Part shown: positions 45,138 through 57,082 of the stretch, piece by piece
Position numbering within the stretch: position 1 is the stretch's first letter
Layout: every line of letters begins with the position of its first letter
From: Plantago major
Lineage: Eukaryota > Streptophyta > Magnoliopsida > Lamiales > Plantaginaceae
Direction: 5' to 3'
Length of the DNA: 64,000 bases
Assembly (NCBI GenBank): GCA_026545765.1
Contig: CM048840.1
Span: 7,599,765-7,663,764 of the forward strand
Program-made: the position numbers and the translations under genes
The notes under the pieces: generated by a model
What the model was told of the DNA's origin: nothing
Databases searched by the model: none
The model's input: the letters and a program-made list of their open reading frames with translations, nothing else

Positions 45138-46788
45138 TCAGTACTTTGAAAGTTCAAGTATATATTCTCCCCCTTTTTGTGAGGAAAGAAAAGACACTAG
45201 AGTGCTTCTGAACTTCAGATTGTTGGAAATCTGCTCATCAAGTCCTTTGATTTGCTCCAGAATCAGTTTGTCCTGATCAGTTAGGGTACCTGCAGAAAGA
45301 TTTTCAATGCTAGGGATCAATGTTGAGCCAACATGGAGGCCAACATTTGAGCGTTGAGCAGCAGCCACAGAACTTTCTGGTGCATCAGCACTGCCTGTAG
45401 GAGGAGGAATATTCTCCTCCACATCCATGTCCACAGGAACTTCAGGATCCACCCATGGAAGATCACAGATCCTGTCATGTGTTTCAATGATTGCTTGGTA
45501 GCGATGATGGATTTGAAGCTGGAATGATAGACATCATTGGCTCTGACCTCAATACCCTGCAACTGAAGAACTGCAAACATGGTGGATGGGAGAATCAAAT
45601 GGCCTCTGATCCCTCTATTCTTGGAATTCTCTATGTGCTTGAGAATTCTTTCTCCCAGATTGACATTGTAGCCCATTTTGATCCTGTAGAGCAACATGGC
45701 TGCCTCTTGACTGAGCTTGTTGTTGTTGGAAGATGGCAACCAGTTGTACAAGCAAATCCTGGCAAGAACAGAGACTAGAGAACAACAATATTTCAAGTCC
45801 AAAGTCCCACTAGGTCAAGTTTGTAGTTTTCCTGAAGTCAGTTCCCTAGAAATCTCATCCATAGATACCTCTACAGGGGTTTCAACCTCATCCCTATTTC
45901 TATGCAGCACAATATTGATATCCTTAGCATTTAACAAAAATACATCACCCCTAAGATACACACAGTGATGTTTACCATGACCTTCAACACCAAAATTCTC
46001 AGATAAGTGTGCATAGAATTCTTTGATGATTTCAGGAACAAAGGCCTCATATTGGGTAACAGAATGATAGAGGTTCCTTTTCTTCAGATAAGCAACTAAA
46101 TTATACTCTTCAAAAGATTCCTCTTTGATCACCTTTTCAACATCCATTGCATTATCTTTGATTTTTCCATATTTTTCTAAATTCTTGTCAGCATAGAAAA
46201 AATGGGAGACAGCATCTTCATCCCAATCAGAACCATCTACATAAACAGGTTCAGAGGGTAGATCATTTACCTCAGGGTCTTCAATTTGTTCTTCTCCAAG
46301 AATGACGTCCTCATCATCAAGTGATTCATCTTCAGACTCTTCCTCTGCTTCAGCCTCATAGTCTTTGGAGTCATCTGAACTTTCATCAGCATTGCTCAGA
46401 TCTTCTTCATCAATCATTGACTCATCCTCAGAGTCATCTTCCGTTTCTGGCTCATAATCCTCCAAGTCATCAGTACTGTCATCATTCACTTCATTGTTGT
46501 TGTCATGAGCAGCCGATGTTGAAACAGCATCCTCATCTACATTCATAAGGTCGCTTCTAGTTTTCTTTGAGTCATCTGACTTCCAATCTTCCACACCAAT
46601 TGGTTCAGTAGTAGGCTCGTTTCAGGGCTTCTCAACATGTTCAGAGTGCGTGTTGGTCTGGTTCTCATCACCATTCAGGCCATCAGTAGCCTTCTCCTCT
46701 TTATTGTCAGCTTGTTGCACGTCATCCTTCTCAACAGATGAAGGATTTTGGGGGTTTTCTCCAAGATCTGCATGTTGAACTTCAGTTT
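45138..46788 (-). pseudogene. Element E ORF3, C-terminal part
   Basis: Continues from 62804-62997 across element D. It begins with an acidic linker, then two similar acidic blocks (DDSEDESMIDEEDLSNADES and EESEDESLDDED), followed by a folded domain: EAFVPEIIKEFYAHLSENFG, VYLRGDVFLLNAKDINIVLH, and SVLARICLYNWLPSSNNNKL then LSQEAAMLLYRIKMGYNVNL. This order of EFYAHL core, VRG strand and LSQEAAMLL helix fits the putative plant transposon protein domain as I know it, and parallels the ORF3 N-terminal domain of element C (EFYNN, QGKEILLD, ISQERWIMM). Stops: TGA at 46622-46624 and 45815-45817; a frameshift near 45520. The end is an Ala/Pro linker and a short helix, stop at 45138. Confidence 0.72.
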
Positions 46789-48453
46789 TGTTAGGAAATT
46801 TGTTAGATATTTTGTTAGAAATATCTGTTTAGATTTTGATCAGCAACATGATGACTTATCTTAGTCTCAGAAAGGTGATTAGTACTCTTGGTTCACTTGA
46901 ACATTGTAAAAGAGGAAACCCACTAAGTATGATAGTCTAGCTAATCTTGTATAGGATGTTAGGTCTCAAAATGTAATTTTTATTTTATGAAGAGAAGACC
47001 AAGAAGAAGACATCCAAGCAGAACAAGTTCAACGACATTGAAGATTTGAAGAAACTGCACAAGATTACTGAAATAGTTTTTCAGATACCTTGGCCAGATT
47101 TCTTGAAGACGCGAATGATTGCTAAACAAATCATGTCACAAGAGATATCTGAGAAGTCAAGAGGTCCATCTGGAAAACAAGGAAAGTGTCCACAGATATC
47201 TACACTTAGATACCTTGAGCTTTAAAACACATTTCTGATAAAGAAATATATATTGCAAACAAAGTTGTTTCAATAAAGGTGGTATCTGAAGTTAAAGGTA
47301 AGGACGTGCTAAAACTCAGAGAAAACTGATAAAGTTAAGTCTCTGATACAAAGCATAGTTCCGTTGGCACTACAGGACAAAAAGTATAGTACAATGCATT
47401 TAATGCACGGACATAGATGTCTGAACAAAAGCAACGGTATCTTCTGAAGAAGAAGACAAACCTGCTACAGTACTATACACAGATATCAATAGTTTGAATT
47501 TGATTTAAGCCTAACGGATACTATTCAACGGCATTCAAATTCATCTATAAATATCAACACTTAGACTGCTTGAGAAGACACACTGAACACCTTAGATACA
47601 ACTGAACTTACATTGAATAATCTCATACAAGCTCTCTCAAGCAAACTACTTACTCTCAAGCTTTCTATTGCGACCAAAGCTCTTGATCTTAAGTAGCACT
47701 AAAGTTCTAAGTGTCCTGATCCTAAACAAGCACAGCTATCTGTGAAAGAGTTGAATCAAAAGATCAAGTATCTGAGATTCATTCTCTTGAACATTTATCT
47801 GAGACTTGGGTCTGTAAAAAGAACAAGATACCATACATTGAAAAGTGTATTAAATATACTTGATTCACAGAGCTATCTGATTAACTGAGAAGTTAATAAA
47901 GAAGCTCATCTGACAACTCAAACCAAAACCAACACCATCATCGGGCGTGAGTATGTGAAGTACTTAGTTTGAGAAACTAAGGAATAACTCCAAGGTTATT
48001 GAGCACAGGAAGTACTTAGCTTGAGAAGCTAGGGAATAGCTCAAAAAGGTTTCTGAGTACAGGAAGTACTTGGCTGTGAAAGCCGGGGAACAACTCAGGG
48101 GGAACATTTGGTTGGGAACCATTTGTTTAAGGAATCTTAGAATAGGATTTTTGTAAGGTGACCTCAATTATCTATTCTAGTGAATTCTAGGTCTTTGGAA
48201 GACCGAAGTGGATTAGTTGGAGGATTACGCCACCTCCAGATACCACTATACTTGCTGTGTTATTTACTTTTCTGTACTTACATTTCAAAGAACACACACA
48301 CACACTTTAACAAGCTTCGCACTTATCTATCTTAAGTCTTCCGCGATCTGTATCTAAGTATCAGATATATGAGAAATAGTTTTTATCGACAAAAGTTTTA
48401 AAAGACTATTCACCCCCCTCTAGTCTTTTACTTTGCCGTTATCTGGACCAACA
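46789..48453 (+). repeat. Element D 5' LTR
   Basis: 1665 bp. TATA 47545-47554; three hairpin units at 47963-47981, 48015-48033 and 48069-48087; a poly-C loop of six. Its first 24 bases hold a tandem copy of the family LTR start (TGTTAGGAAATT then TGTTAGATATTT). Confidence 0.95.
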
Positions 48454-48455
48454 AG

Positions 48456-48468
48456 TGGTATCGAAAGC
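48456..48468 (+). other. Element D primer binding site, altered
   Basis: TGGTATCGAAAGC replaces TGGTATCAGAGCA of element C. The CAG is contracted to CG, one of many such changes in this element. Confidence 0.8.
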
Positions 48469-48570
48469 AGAGGTTCACAAGCCTTCAAGACCGAACCTAG
48501 CTCCCCAGATAGGTGCAGGAACTTTGTCCATTTTCGAGGACTATTTAATTTGTGTGTTAAGTGTGCAGGA

Positions 48571-50850
48571 ATGTCTCTGAGTGATGCACCCGTTCTCAAA
48601 CCAGAGAACTACGAGAAATGGAAAAATAACATGATGCCCCACCTTGAAGCCATAAGTGACGAAATGATCGAAGTGATAAAGAATGGAGCAATAGTCATTC
48701 AACAACTTCAACAAGTCATGGAGGTTTCTAATGGTAGAGAAAGAGATCAAAGCGAAGGATCTTCACAAACTGATGCGTCAACAAGTGGGAGATCTACTAG
48801 TCAAGTTATTTTTAACCAAAGCCCGTAGAACTCGACATTGGAAGATGCCAAGAGAAATCGTCTGGATGGTCAAGCTCGTAATATCATCATCGATCGACAC
48901 TGAGCACATACAAGTAAACTGTAGGGTGCTAAACGGAAAGTTGCTCGCAACCGATTGAAGAAATCTGTAATCGAGAAAACCAAAGAAAACAAGTTCGAAG
49001 TTCTCAAGTTGAAATTTCAAAATTTCAAACAAGGACCCATGAAACTCGAAGAACTTGATTTCATTTACCACTCTCATGAGTGATATGGCGGCAGCACTTG
49101 GGAAAGAACAGATACTCCCAATGTAAAAGATTAAGACTATTGTCGTAAGTCTTAACCACAACCGGGAGCATACTAAATTCTTTTATTTTAACCAAGGAAT
49201 GCCAAATATCACTCCAAAGGAACTCTTCTCACATCTTGCTACGGTTGATTATGAGACAACACAAAGAGAACAAACAACCTAAAAGTTGCGAATATTGCTC
49301 TAGTTGCTCAAGGAACTTCAAAAGAAGAAAAGCAAGGAAGGATCGAGGATGCTCTTGCCGCAAAGCAAATGAGCAAATATGTCACGAGAAATTGAGAGAA
49401 GAAAAGCCAAAGAGAAGTCAAAAGCATCTAGTTTCAAACTATCACCAAGACAAAATATGCAAAGCTCGCTGAACAAGCCAGCTTAGAAAGCATCATGTAC
49501 TGAGGAAGTAAAAATTGGAAACGATATCTGTTTTTATTGTCAGAAACCTGGTCACTTCAAGAAGGATTGTCTTGCCTTCAACAAACTAAGGACAGGTGAC
49601 AAGAAAGATAGAAGAATCTTCAGAAGAAGCCAGAAAGCTTTATTAACTGAAGAAAGAAAGAAAATCCAAACTCAACTGGATGCTCTAGACGTTGAGATGA
49701 TTCAAGATGACAATTCAGATGACTCAACCTTACCATCACCGTAATTATGTGGAGTTACTCATGATATAATCGACTTCGCCTCAAGAAGAATGAAATGTGG
49801 AGTTCTTTGAAATTGACGGTCCAGACATCTCTAACATAGAAATCTGTCTTATGGCTGATGAGGTAACACATACTTCTTGTTATACTTATGAAAGTGATGA
49901 AGAAGAAATAAAAGATCTAGAAAATCTCAGGAAAGAACTTGACATCTATGAAAGATAATTTCTAATGATCCGAGCTAGAGCCGAAAATCTTGAAGAAGAA
50001 AAGAATTCTCTTGCAAAGGAAAATTCTCAATTAGTTAAGATATCTGAGAAAAAGGATGTTGAAAATGCATTTCTCAAAGCTCAGATATCTGAGACTGAAA
50101 AGTCACATAAAGAAGCAATGGCTGAATTACGAAAGAAATATGAAGATCTTCTTCTGAGAACAAGGAACTCGAAAAGAAAGAATTATCTTTTCAATCTTAT
50201 GCCAAAGCTAGTGACACTTCATCAAGTACAATCTTACTTAAGAGATCCTTCATAAAAGAAAGGACTTGGGCTGAATACACAGACAGATTGTTCTATCACT
50301 CTGAATAAGAGTGAGGAAAGAAGAACATTTGTAAGTACTCAGCAAGATGGTTCCCATGCAATCTATAGTATCGGTCAGAAGACGAAGATTGTTGACAAAG
50401 GAAAGGCGATTCGACTAAACCTTTGTGGAAAAACAAGTCAAAAACAAAACTGTTGGGCACGTCTCTGAAAAGAAACACAACATTGAAAAGTGTAAACACC
50501 CACAAGCTATGTCTCTCAAAAGGGTAGAATTGCAGGAGCTGGCAAATTCTCCCATGTCACTTTTTCTGGAAAGAAATTGGACCAACCAGAGATTAGCAAA
50601 GCTGCTGAGAAAAGATCTCAGATAGCTTCAAGTGCTCGAAACGGTATTGGCTATAAAGGCATCGGGAAACAACTTGCTCACGAATACAAACAGGAGCAAG
50701 AACGATGGCTAAAGGCTAGAATTGCTCAAAGCAATTATCAGAAGTGGAAGTTGAATCAAGCCATGAAAATCAATGCCGTGGCTAGAAGAAATCAGCAAGG
50801 AAAGTTAAGTTTGCTGAAAAGCAAACTCAAAAACCTGACAGGTATCTGAA
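48571..50850 (+). pseudogene. Element D gag
   Basis: ATG 48571 (MSLSDAPVLKPENYEKW) gives about 86 intact codons to 48828, then multiple frameshifts. The CCHC knuckle CFYCQKPGHFKKDC is readable at about 49528-49569. The frame stops at a TAA at 49741-49743, the same place as in A. After it, a coiled coil (about 49965-50150) and a basic tail (50577-50849) remain. The damage is dense between 48800 and 49500 and consists mainly of short losses at CAG/CTG sites. Confidence 0.85.
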
Positions 50851-51051
50851 AGCACCAAATGGAGCACCTAGGAACACACCAAGGAAGAAAAAAATTCTTA
50901 ATAATGATAATCATTCAATTAGAATTCCTCCTTATGTTCCTATCGACAAAAGAATTTTCAAGGAAATTCATTCAAAATGGATTCCTCTTTGGAAGATTGT
51001 TTCGTCTGATGGTTCCAATCAGAATTGAGAACCTAATCTCCATTTCTGTTA

Positions 51052-51888
51052 TTGTGCGAATGCTTCTGGACTAAAGCACAATGGCTATTTTATAGTGGAT
51101 TCGGAAAGCACTTGACAGAGACAAAGCAAATCGATCGATTACAAAGCTTGCAACACGGACGGATATCAGTTCTTTGGAGGAGAATTAAATCCCTCTCGAT
51201 TTGGCAACGTCAAATTGGGAACATTAACAATCACGACGTATTACATGTTAAGGATTTGAAATATAATCTATTTAGCATGAGCCGCTTTGCGAATAAAGGT
51301 TTTCTTGTAAAATTCAAAGCAAAATACTACAAACTAATTGACAATGAGTCAAAGCAGATACCTTGGTTGCTTTCGGAAAGCGATCTTTATGTTTTCGATT
51401 GGGCATCTGCCACAACTGAAGAATGTCTCATGGTGAGTCAATCTGGTCACATAGAAGAGCACTGGTTATGGCACAAAAGAATGAGTCACTTGAACTTCAA
51501 AACTCTGAACAAACTTGCCAAGAAAGAGTTAGTGGTTGGCCTTCCCAAAACATCTTTCAGAAAGGATGGTATCTGTTCTGCATGCCAGATGGGGAAACAA
51601 TCCGAAATCTCTTTCAAGTCCAAAACTAGACACTCTAGTGTTAGACCACTGCAACTACTACATATGGATCTTTTTGAATCATTTGTAACTAGTTATGCAG
51701 GAAAGAAATATGGTCTGGTTGTTGTAGATGACTTCTCAAGATTCACTTGGGTTGTCTTTCTGAAACACAAATCTGATGCCAGGGTGGAGATACCAAACTT
51801 GCTGAAAAAGCTTGAAGTCATGAAAAATGACAAGGTATCTGCAATCGTAATGCAGACCATGGTACTGAGTTTGTCAACCAGTACATAA
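51052..51888 (+). pseudogene. Element D protease and integrase N-terminal/core
   Basis: The protease motif reads WLFYSGFGKHLTE: the catalytic Asp of DSG is Tyr, so it is inactive. The GAG-pre-integrase domain (HKRMSHLNFKTLNKL, CSACQMGKQ) and the start of the integrase core (LLHMDLFESFV, VVVDDFSRFTW) are open up to 51888. The second catalytic Asp and the Glu (NGVAERKNG) follow in a shifted frame at about 51850-51975. Confidence 0.9.
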
Positions 51889-53105
51889 AGGAGTTTTGTA
51901 CCTGCAAAGGTATACAACACCAACTTTCCTCTGTAAGAACACCTCAACAAAATGGTGTTGCAGAAAGGAAAAATGGAACCCTTAAAGAAGCTGCAAGGAC
52001 GATGCCAGCTGACACTGAAATAAGTGAAGTTTATTGGGTTGAAGCTGTAAACACAGCCTGCTACACTCAGAACAGATGTTTGATAAACAAACACCATCAC
52101 AAGAACCCTTATGAAATCTTGGTTGGTAGAGCCCCTAATATCAAACATCTGAGAGTATTTGGTTGTAGATGTTTTGTTCTAAACAATGGAAAAGATTATC
52201 TGAGAACATTTCAACCAAAGGCAGATGAAGGTGTATTTCTTGGTTATTCCACGAATAGCAAAGCCTACAGAATTTACAACAAAAGAACAAAGAAAATTGA
52301 AGAATCAGTTCATGTTGTATTCTATGAAGGAAGTAAGAAAACACCTCCTAATGATGAACTCTCAGAAAGGTTCAAAGAACTAATGTTGAGGGATTCTGAA
52401 GAAGAATCCTCAGAATGGAGAAACATCATTATGGAAAGTGAGGATGACTCTAACGTAGAAAAGCTTGATATGCCTAGTAACAACCAGATGACTCACAAAC
52501 ATGATGAAGAATTTCCTATGAAACTTCCAGAAATGGAAACTGAAGATATTCATCATGAAGCTATCTCTGGAAATAATCTCTCTAAAAGACATGTTCAACA
52601 TAGCTTAAACACTGAACAAGTGTCAGACATTAATTGCCCTTCTGAGGAGCAAAATGTCTTAGATACTGAAAAAGTATCAAATCAAAATCCCAATGATTCA
52701 CATTCAAATCATTTGGATATTGATCCTACTAGCACTAAACCTATGATGAGATGGATCAAGGATCATCCTGCAAAAGATGTGATTGGACCAATTAATCAAG
52801 GTGTTTGGACTAGGAGAGCAATAGCTGAAAATGCTAATTCTCTCTTTGGATGTTTCATCTCAAATATTGAACCTAAAAATATAGAAGAAGCATTAGGAGA
52901 CCAAGACTGGATCTCTGCAATGAAAGAAGAGTTGGATCAATTTGAGAGAAACAAAGTCTGGAAACTAGTTCCATTTGTGGAAGGAATATCTGTGATTGGA
53001 ACTAAATGGGTTTTCAAAAACAAAATGAATGAATCTGGTGAAATAACCAGAAACAATGCAAGATTGGTTGCCAAGGATTTACCTGCATCAAGGCTTAGAT
53101 TTTGA
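51889..53105 (+). pseudogene. Element D integrase C-terminus and RT start
   Basis: One frame from about 52002 reads through integrase C-terminal motifs (FGCRCFVLN, FLGYSTNSKAYRIYN), the acidic linker (CAA where A has a stop) and into RT ([29 protein letters not shown]). It then loses the frame near 53080, before the FTQ motif. Confidence 0.9.
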
Positions 53106-54395
53106 TGAGTCATATGCACGGTTGCATTGGATGCAATAAGACTCTTTCTAGCCTTTGCAGCTCATAAAGATTTTAAAGTTTATCAGATGGATGTCAAAAG
53201 TGCATTCTTGAACGGTGAACTTGCAGAAGAAGTTTATGTTGAGCAACCACCTGGATTTGAAGTTTCCTCAGAAAGTAGAATGGTCTATAAACTACAGAAA
53301 GCTCTGTATGGACTGAAACAGGCTCCAAGAGCATGGTATGATACTTTGGCCAAATACCTTCTGGAAAGTGGTTTCAAGAAAGGTGAAGTTGATAAAACTT
53401 TATTTACCTTAAATCATGATGGGAAACTACTCTTAGTTCAAGTATATGTTGATGACATCATATTTGGATCAAAGGACAAGCAACTTTGTAATGACTTTGC
53501 AAATCTCATGAAAAGTAAGTTTGAGATGAGCATGATGGGAGAAATGAATTATTTTCTAGGTTTGTAAGTCAAGCAACTCAATGATTGAATATTCATTAGT
53601 CAAACAAAGTATGCAAAAGATATGCTCACAAAATTCAATCTTAAGCCTTCTGAAAAGAATGCTAAGATACCTATGAGCATTGGAACCAAAATGACCTATA
53701 CTGAATCAGATAAGAGTGTTGAAGAACATAAGTATAGGAAATTGATAGGTTCACTACTTTACCTCACTGCAAGTAGACCTGATATTCAATACGCCGTTGG
53801 AGTGTGTGCTAGATTTCAGACAAATCCGATGCAAACACACTACAACATTGCTATGAAAATTTTAAGGTATGTAAAAGGTACAGTAGATGTAGGATTGTGG
53901 TATCCTAAAGAAAGCGGATTGAGTTTAGCTGGGTACTCGGCGATTATCTTTGGATCACTGCTTGATAGGAAAAGCACCTCAGGAACTTGTCAGTTTCTGG
54001 GTACTAGACTTATCTCGTGGTTTAGCAAGAAGCAAAACTCAATTGCAACTTCTACCACAGAGGCTGAATATATTGTTGTTGGTTGTTGTGCAACACAAAT
54101 TCTGTGGATACAACAACAACTTAAAGACTATGGACTCGATGAAGAGAAAACTCCCATTTTCTGTGATAACACAAGTGCTATTGCAATAACACAGAACCCT
54201 AAGTTCCATGCCAGAACAAAGCACATTGATGTTAGACACCACTTCATCAGAGACCATGTTGAAAAAGGCAATATAGAGATACTCAAGATTGGCACTGAAG
54301 ACCAACTTGCAGATATCTTCACTAAGCCACTACAAGAAAGTAGATTCTTAGCCTTAAGACATAGTCTTGGACTAATGGAACTACCAATGAACTGA
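53106..54395 (+). pseudogene. Element D RT and RNase H
   Basis: The frame 53127-53567 holds [24 protein letters not shown] and an intact YVDDIIFGS, and ends at a TAA (53565-53567) where A has CAA. A second stop (TGA for GGA, near 53586) follows. The frame 53622-54395 holds the RT end and RNase H, with KSTSGTCQFLG, STTEAEYIVV, CDNTSAI and ADIFTKPL. The motif SDADYAG of other copies is changed to SAIIFG, so the first catalytic Asp is lost. The pol stop is at 54393-54395. Confidence 0.92.
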
Positions 54396-55187
54396 AAAAG
54401 TTCAGGAATCTAGAACGGGCATCCAGAGAAGAGGTATCTGGAATGGGCATCCAGAGAAGAGAAAAGAGAAATCTGGAACGGGTATCCAGAAGTCAAAAAG
54501 GCTAAAGAGCAAAAGATGACTTAAGATCTACGAGACGGAACTCGGATATCTGAATCACTCTATAAATGGGGAACACAAAGGAGAATAGTACAACTATCTG
54601 CGATAACTACTCTCTTGAAATTCGCATTATTTCTATCTTGATGAAAAACTTGGAAAAATCCTAAGTATAAGACAGATTCAGATGCAAACAGTGTTCTTGG
54701 TCATACAAAAACGTGATTCAGATAGCTAATAGCCAAAATTCATTGAATGGGCACAATTACACTTGTTGATTGTGATCATTGCTGAAGAAGCAATGGTGAC
54801 CCTTGATGAAATTAAGCGTTTGATCTATACGGTGGAAATTAATTCACAGTAAATAGTGGATCAGAAAAATTCGACAAAGCCCACTTTGCATTTAATGCCG
54901 AACTAGCTTTTGCTCACGCACCTTGCAAATCACGTAGAATCGTACACAAAATCAATTTGTATGTATTTTTCTGTTGAGATTCTATTGCTATATATATAGG
55001 ATTTTGGCAAAAGAAATAACTTTCGCGTAATCCAAAATTCCGACTTACACAAAAATAGCAAAACCTTCTCTTGATTCTCTGCAAACCTTCTACAATCTCT
55101 GCAAATCAAGATTAAGTTTTTCTGCAAAGAATTACTGAATCAAATCTCTTTCAAACACCAATCCAAATTCCTACACTATCTAAAGAG
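54396..55187 (+). other. Element D pol-ORF3 spacer with hairpin array and TATA box
   Basis: No gene. Three hairpin units TCTGGAAYGGGYATCCAGA lie at 54409-54427 (one mismatch in the stem), 54437-54455 and 54472-54490. A CTATATATATAGG box is at 54988-55000, 188-200 bp before the ORF3 ATG. Confidence 0.75.
54988..55000 (+). promoter_or_regulatory. Putative internal promoter of ORF3 (element D)
   Basis: CTATATATATAGG at the same distance from ORF3 as in A and C. It is followed by GGATTTTGGCAAAAG-type sequence conserved with C. Confidence 0.45.
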
Positions 55188-57082
55188 ATGGCCCCAAAGA
55201 ATTCTTCCACCGAAATCTCAATCCTCCACTTTGATGCTGAAAAGCAAGCACCAGAATTGGTTATTGTGAACAACCGACTGGTAGGAGATTTTAATCCTGA
55301 CCATTGGACTTCAAATCACAGAATGATTTGGGGTGGTGCCATGGTTGAGGAATACCTCACGGCTGCAATAGAGAACCAAAGACGTAAAGTCGATTCTTGA
55401 CATGCTTGAAAAGGCACAAATCGAGGTTTTCTATCCGCCGCCTAAGTGGAATTTCATCACTCGATGTGTTGGAATTCTACAACAACTCGAGATAATTTCT
55501 GTATTTACAAGGCACTGCAATAGTGTCATCAAAACCTCGATCAAGGAAAGGAAATCATACGGACTTAACAACTTTATGTAAGTTGTTTGAGTTTCAAAAT
55601 CTTGGAAAGGATTTTGAAATAAACACCAAGGATGATGATCTCCTTGAAGGTGTTAAACAATTGTACAGTGACGTGTGTGATCTTGAAAAATCAGATACAC
55701 CCACTGAGTTCAAGCTTGCTGACATCCGAACTAGACATCTGATAGTTCACTGGGATGTATTGGCTTGCATTCTTCACAGATGCTTTGATGGTCTACAAGG
55801 AGGTGCTGACCAGATAAGCCAAGAACGATGGATCATGATGTTCTTGCTGAATCAACAAGACAAATTTGGAAAACCCTTTTAACTGGGGAAAGTACGCCTT
55901 CATGAAGTTTGTGAAGAAGATTCAAGGCTTCGAGCCTAAGATCGCCAAAGGACTAGCTGAGCCAAAGGCCACAGTAGGCTATGGTCTGAAGATATACTAC
56001 TTGCTGGAGAAGCTTGGCATTGAGCTCAGAGAGACGGCTGAAATAGCCAACAGTAACCTACTCTACAAATATGAGTATACAAACTTGATGAAAAAGGTTA
56101 CTGGGTCTCAGAAAGGTTCTAAGAAGCAAAAGTCTAAAAAGGTATCTGAAGAAAAGGTTGCGACCAAGAAGCCCAGAACTTCAAGAAAGAAGTCTGCTGG
56201 CAAATCAAAAGACACACCCATTGAGGTTGTCGATTCTCAGATATCTGCAGGCCTTGCCGATGAACTGATAAAGGCAGATCAACTCATCAATGCTGCAAAA
56301 GAGTCATCAACTACTGAACAAGTAGACTCAGCAAGAGAAAGTGCGTTCAGAAATGTTGCGACTAATGCGTAATGCCTTCGATGAACTTATTAATCTTTGC
56401 CAAAACAGGTGAAAAGCACCAAGCCCCATCTGCAGAAATCGCAGGAGTAATGGACCAATCAGTTCCCAATGCTGATGAGAGCTCTGACGATGAAGATGAT
56501 GAACTAGTCATCTCTCAAGTCCTAGAAAGAACAAAGAGGGCTAAGGTTACTGTAACAATAACTGGTGATAAGGTTTCTGAAGAAGAACCTACACCTCAGG
56601 TTGCTGAACAAGCACCTATAGCAAAGGTTGTTGGTGCAAACACATCATCAGGGAACGTTTCTTACGCACAACTTCACAAAGCCCTGATGAGTGGTAATTT
56701 AGTGCTGGCAGATGCTGATGAAAATGCCACATCTAAAAATCTGGAAGAACACTCTACTGACCGATCTTCTGCTTCCAGACAAACACAACAACCACAACAG
56801 CCACAAGTGGTTGATGAATTGGTAAATGAACTCCATTTCGAATTACCAGCATTACAACACGCTGAAGAAAATCCTGCAAAAGAGCAGGTTCCCCAACTCG
56901 ACAAGAGGGATCAAACTGAGACATCCACTCAGTATGATCAACCAGGGGAGGCAACTGAGTTGCACACTTAGGAAAGGAGTGAAGTACCTAAAACTTCAAA
57001 CAAAGAAGCTGTACTGGAACAAGAAGACCAAAGTATAAAAGGGTCGCAAGTTCCAGAGACCAATCAGCCTGACAATGCTCAG
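55188..57082 (+). pseudogene. Element D ORF3 exon 1
   Basis: ATG 55188 (MAPKNSSTE), homologous to exon 1 of C along its length: NNRLVGDFNPDHWTS, MIWGGAMVEEYLTAAI, then a damaged stretch 55400-55520, TLCKLFEFQNLG, HWDVLACILHRCFDGL, FNWGKYAFMKFVKKI, the basic KKPRTSRKKSAGK, and acidic/Gln-rich repeats. Frameshifts near 55400, 55870 and 56370 and a TAG at about 56969-56971 break it. The exon ends ...GCTCAG at 57082 before a GT. Confidence 0.8.

Noticed and set aside
45138..46788. DNA transposon or host gene on the minus strand
   Set aside because: It is followed by SIRE-type purine tracts and an LTR related to element B, so it is an ORF3 of a retrotransposon.
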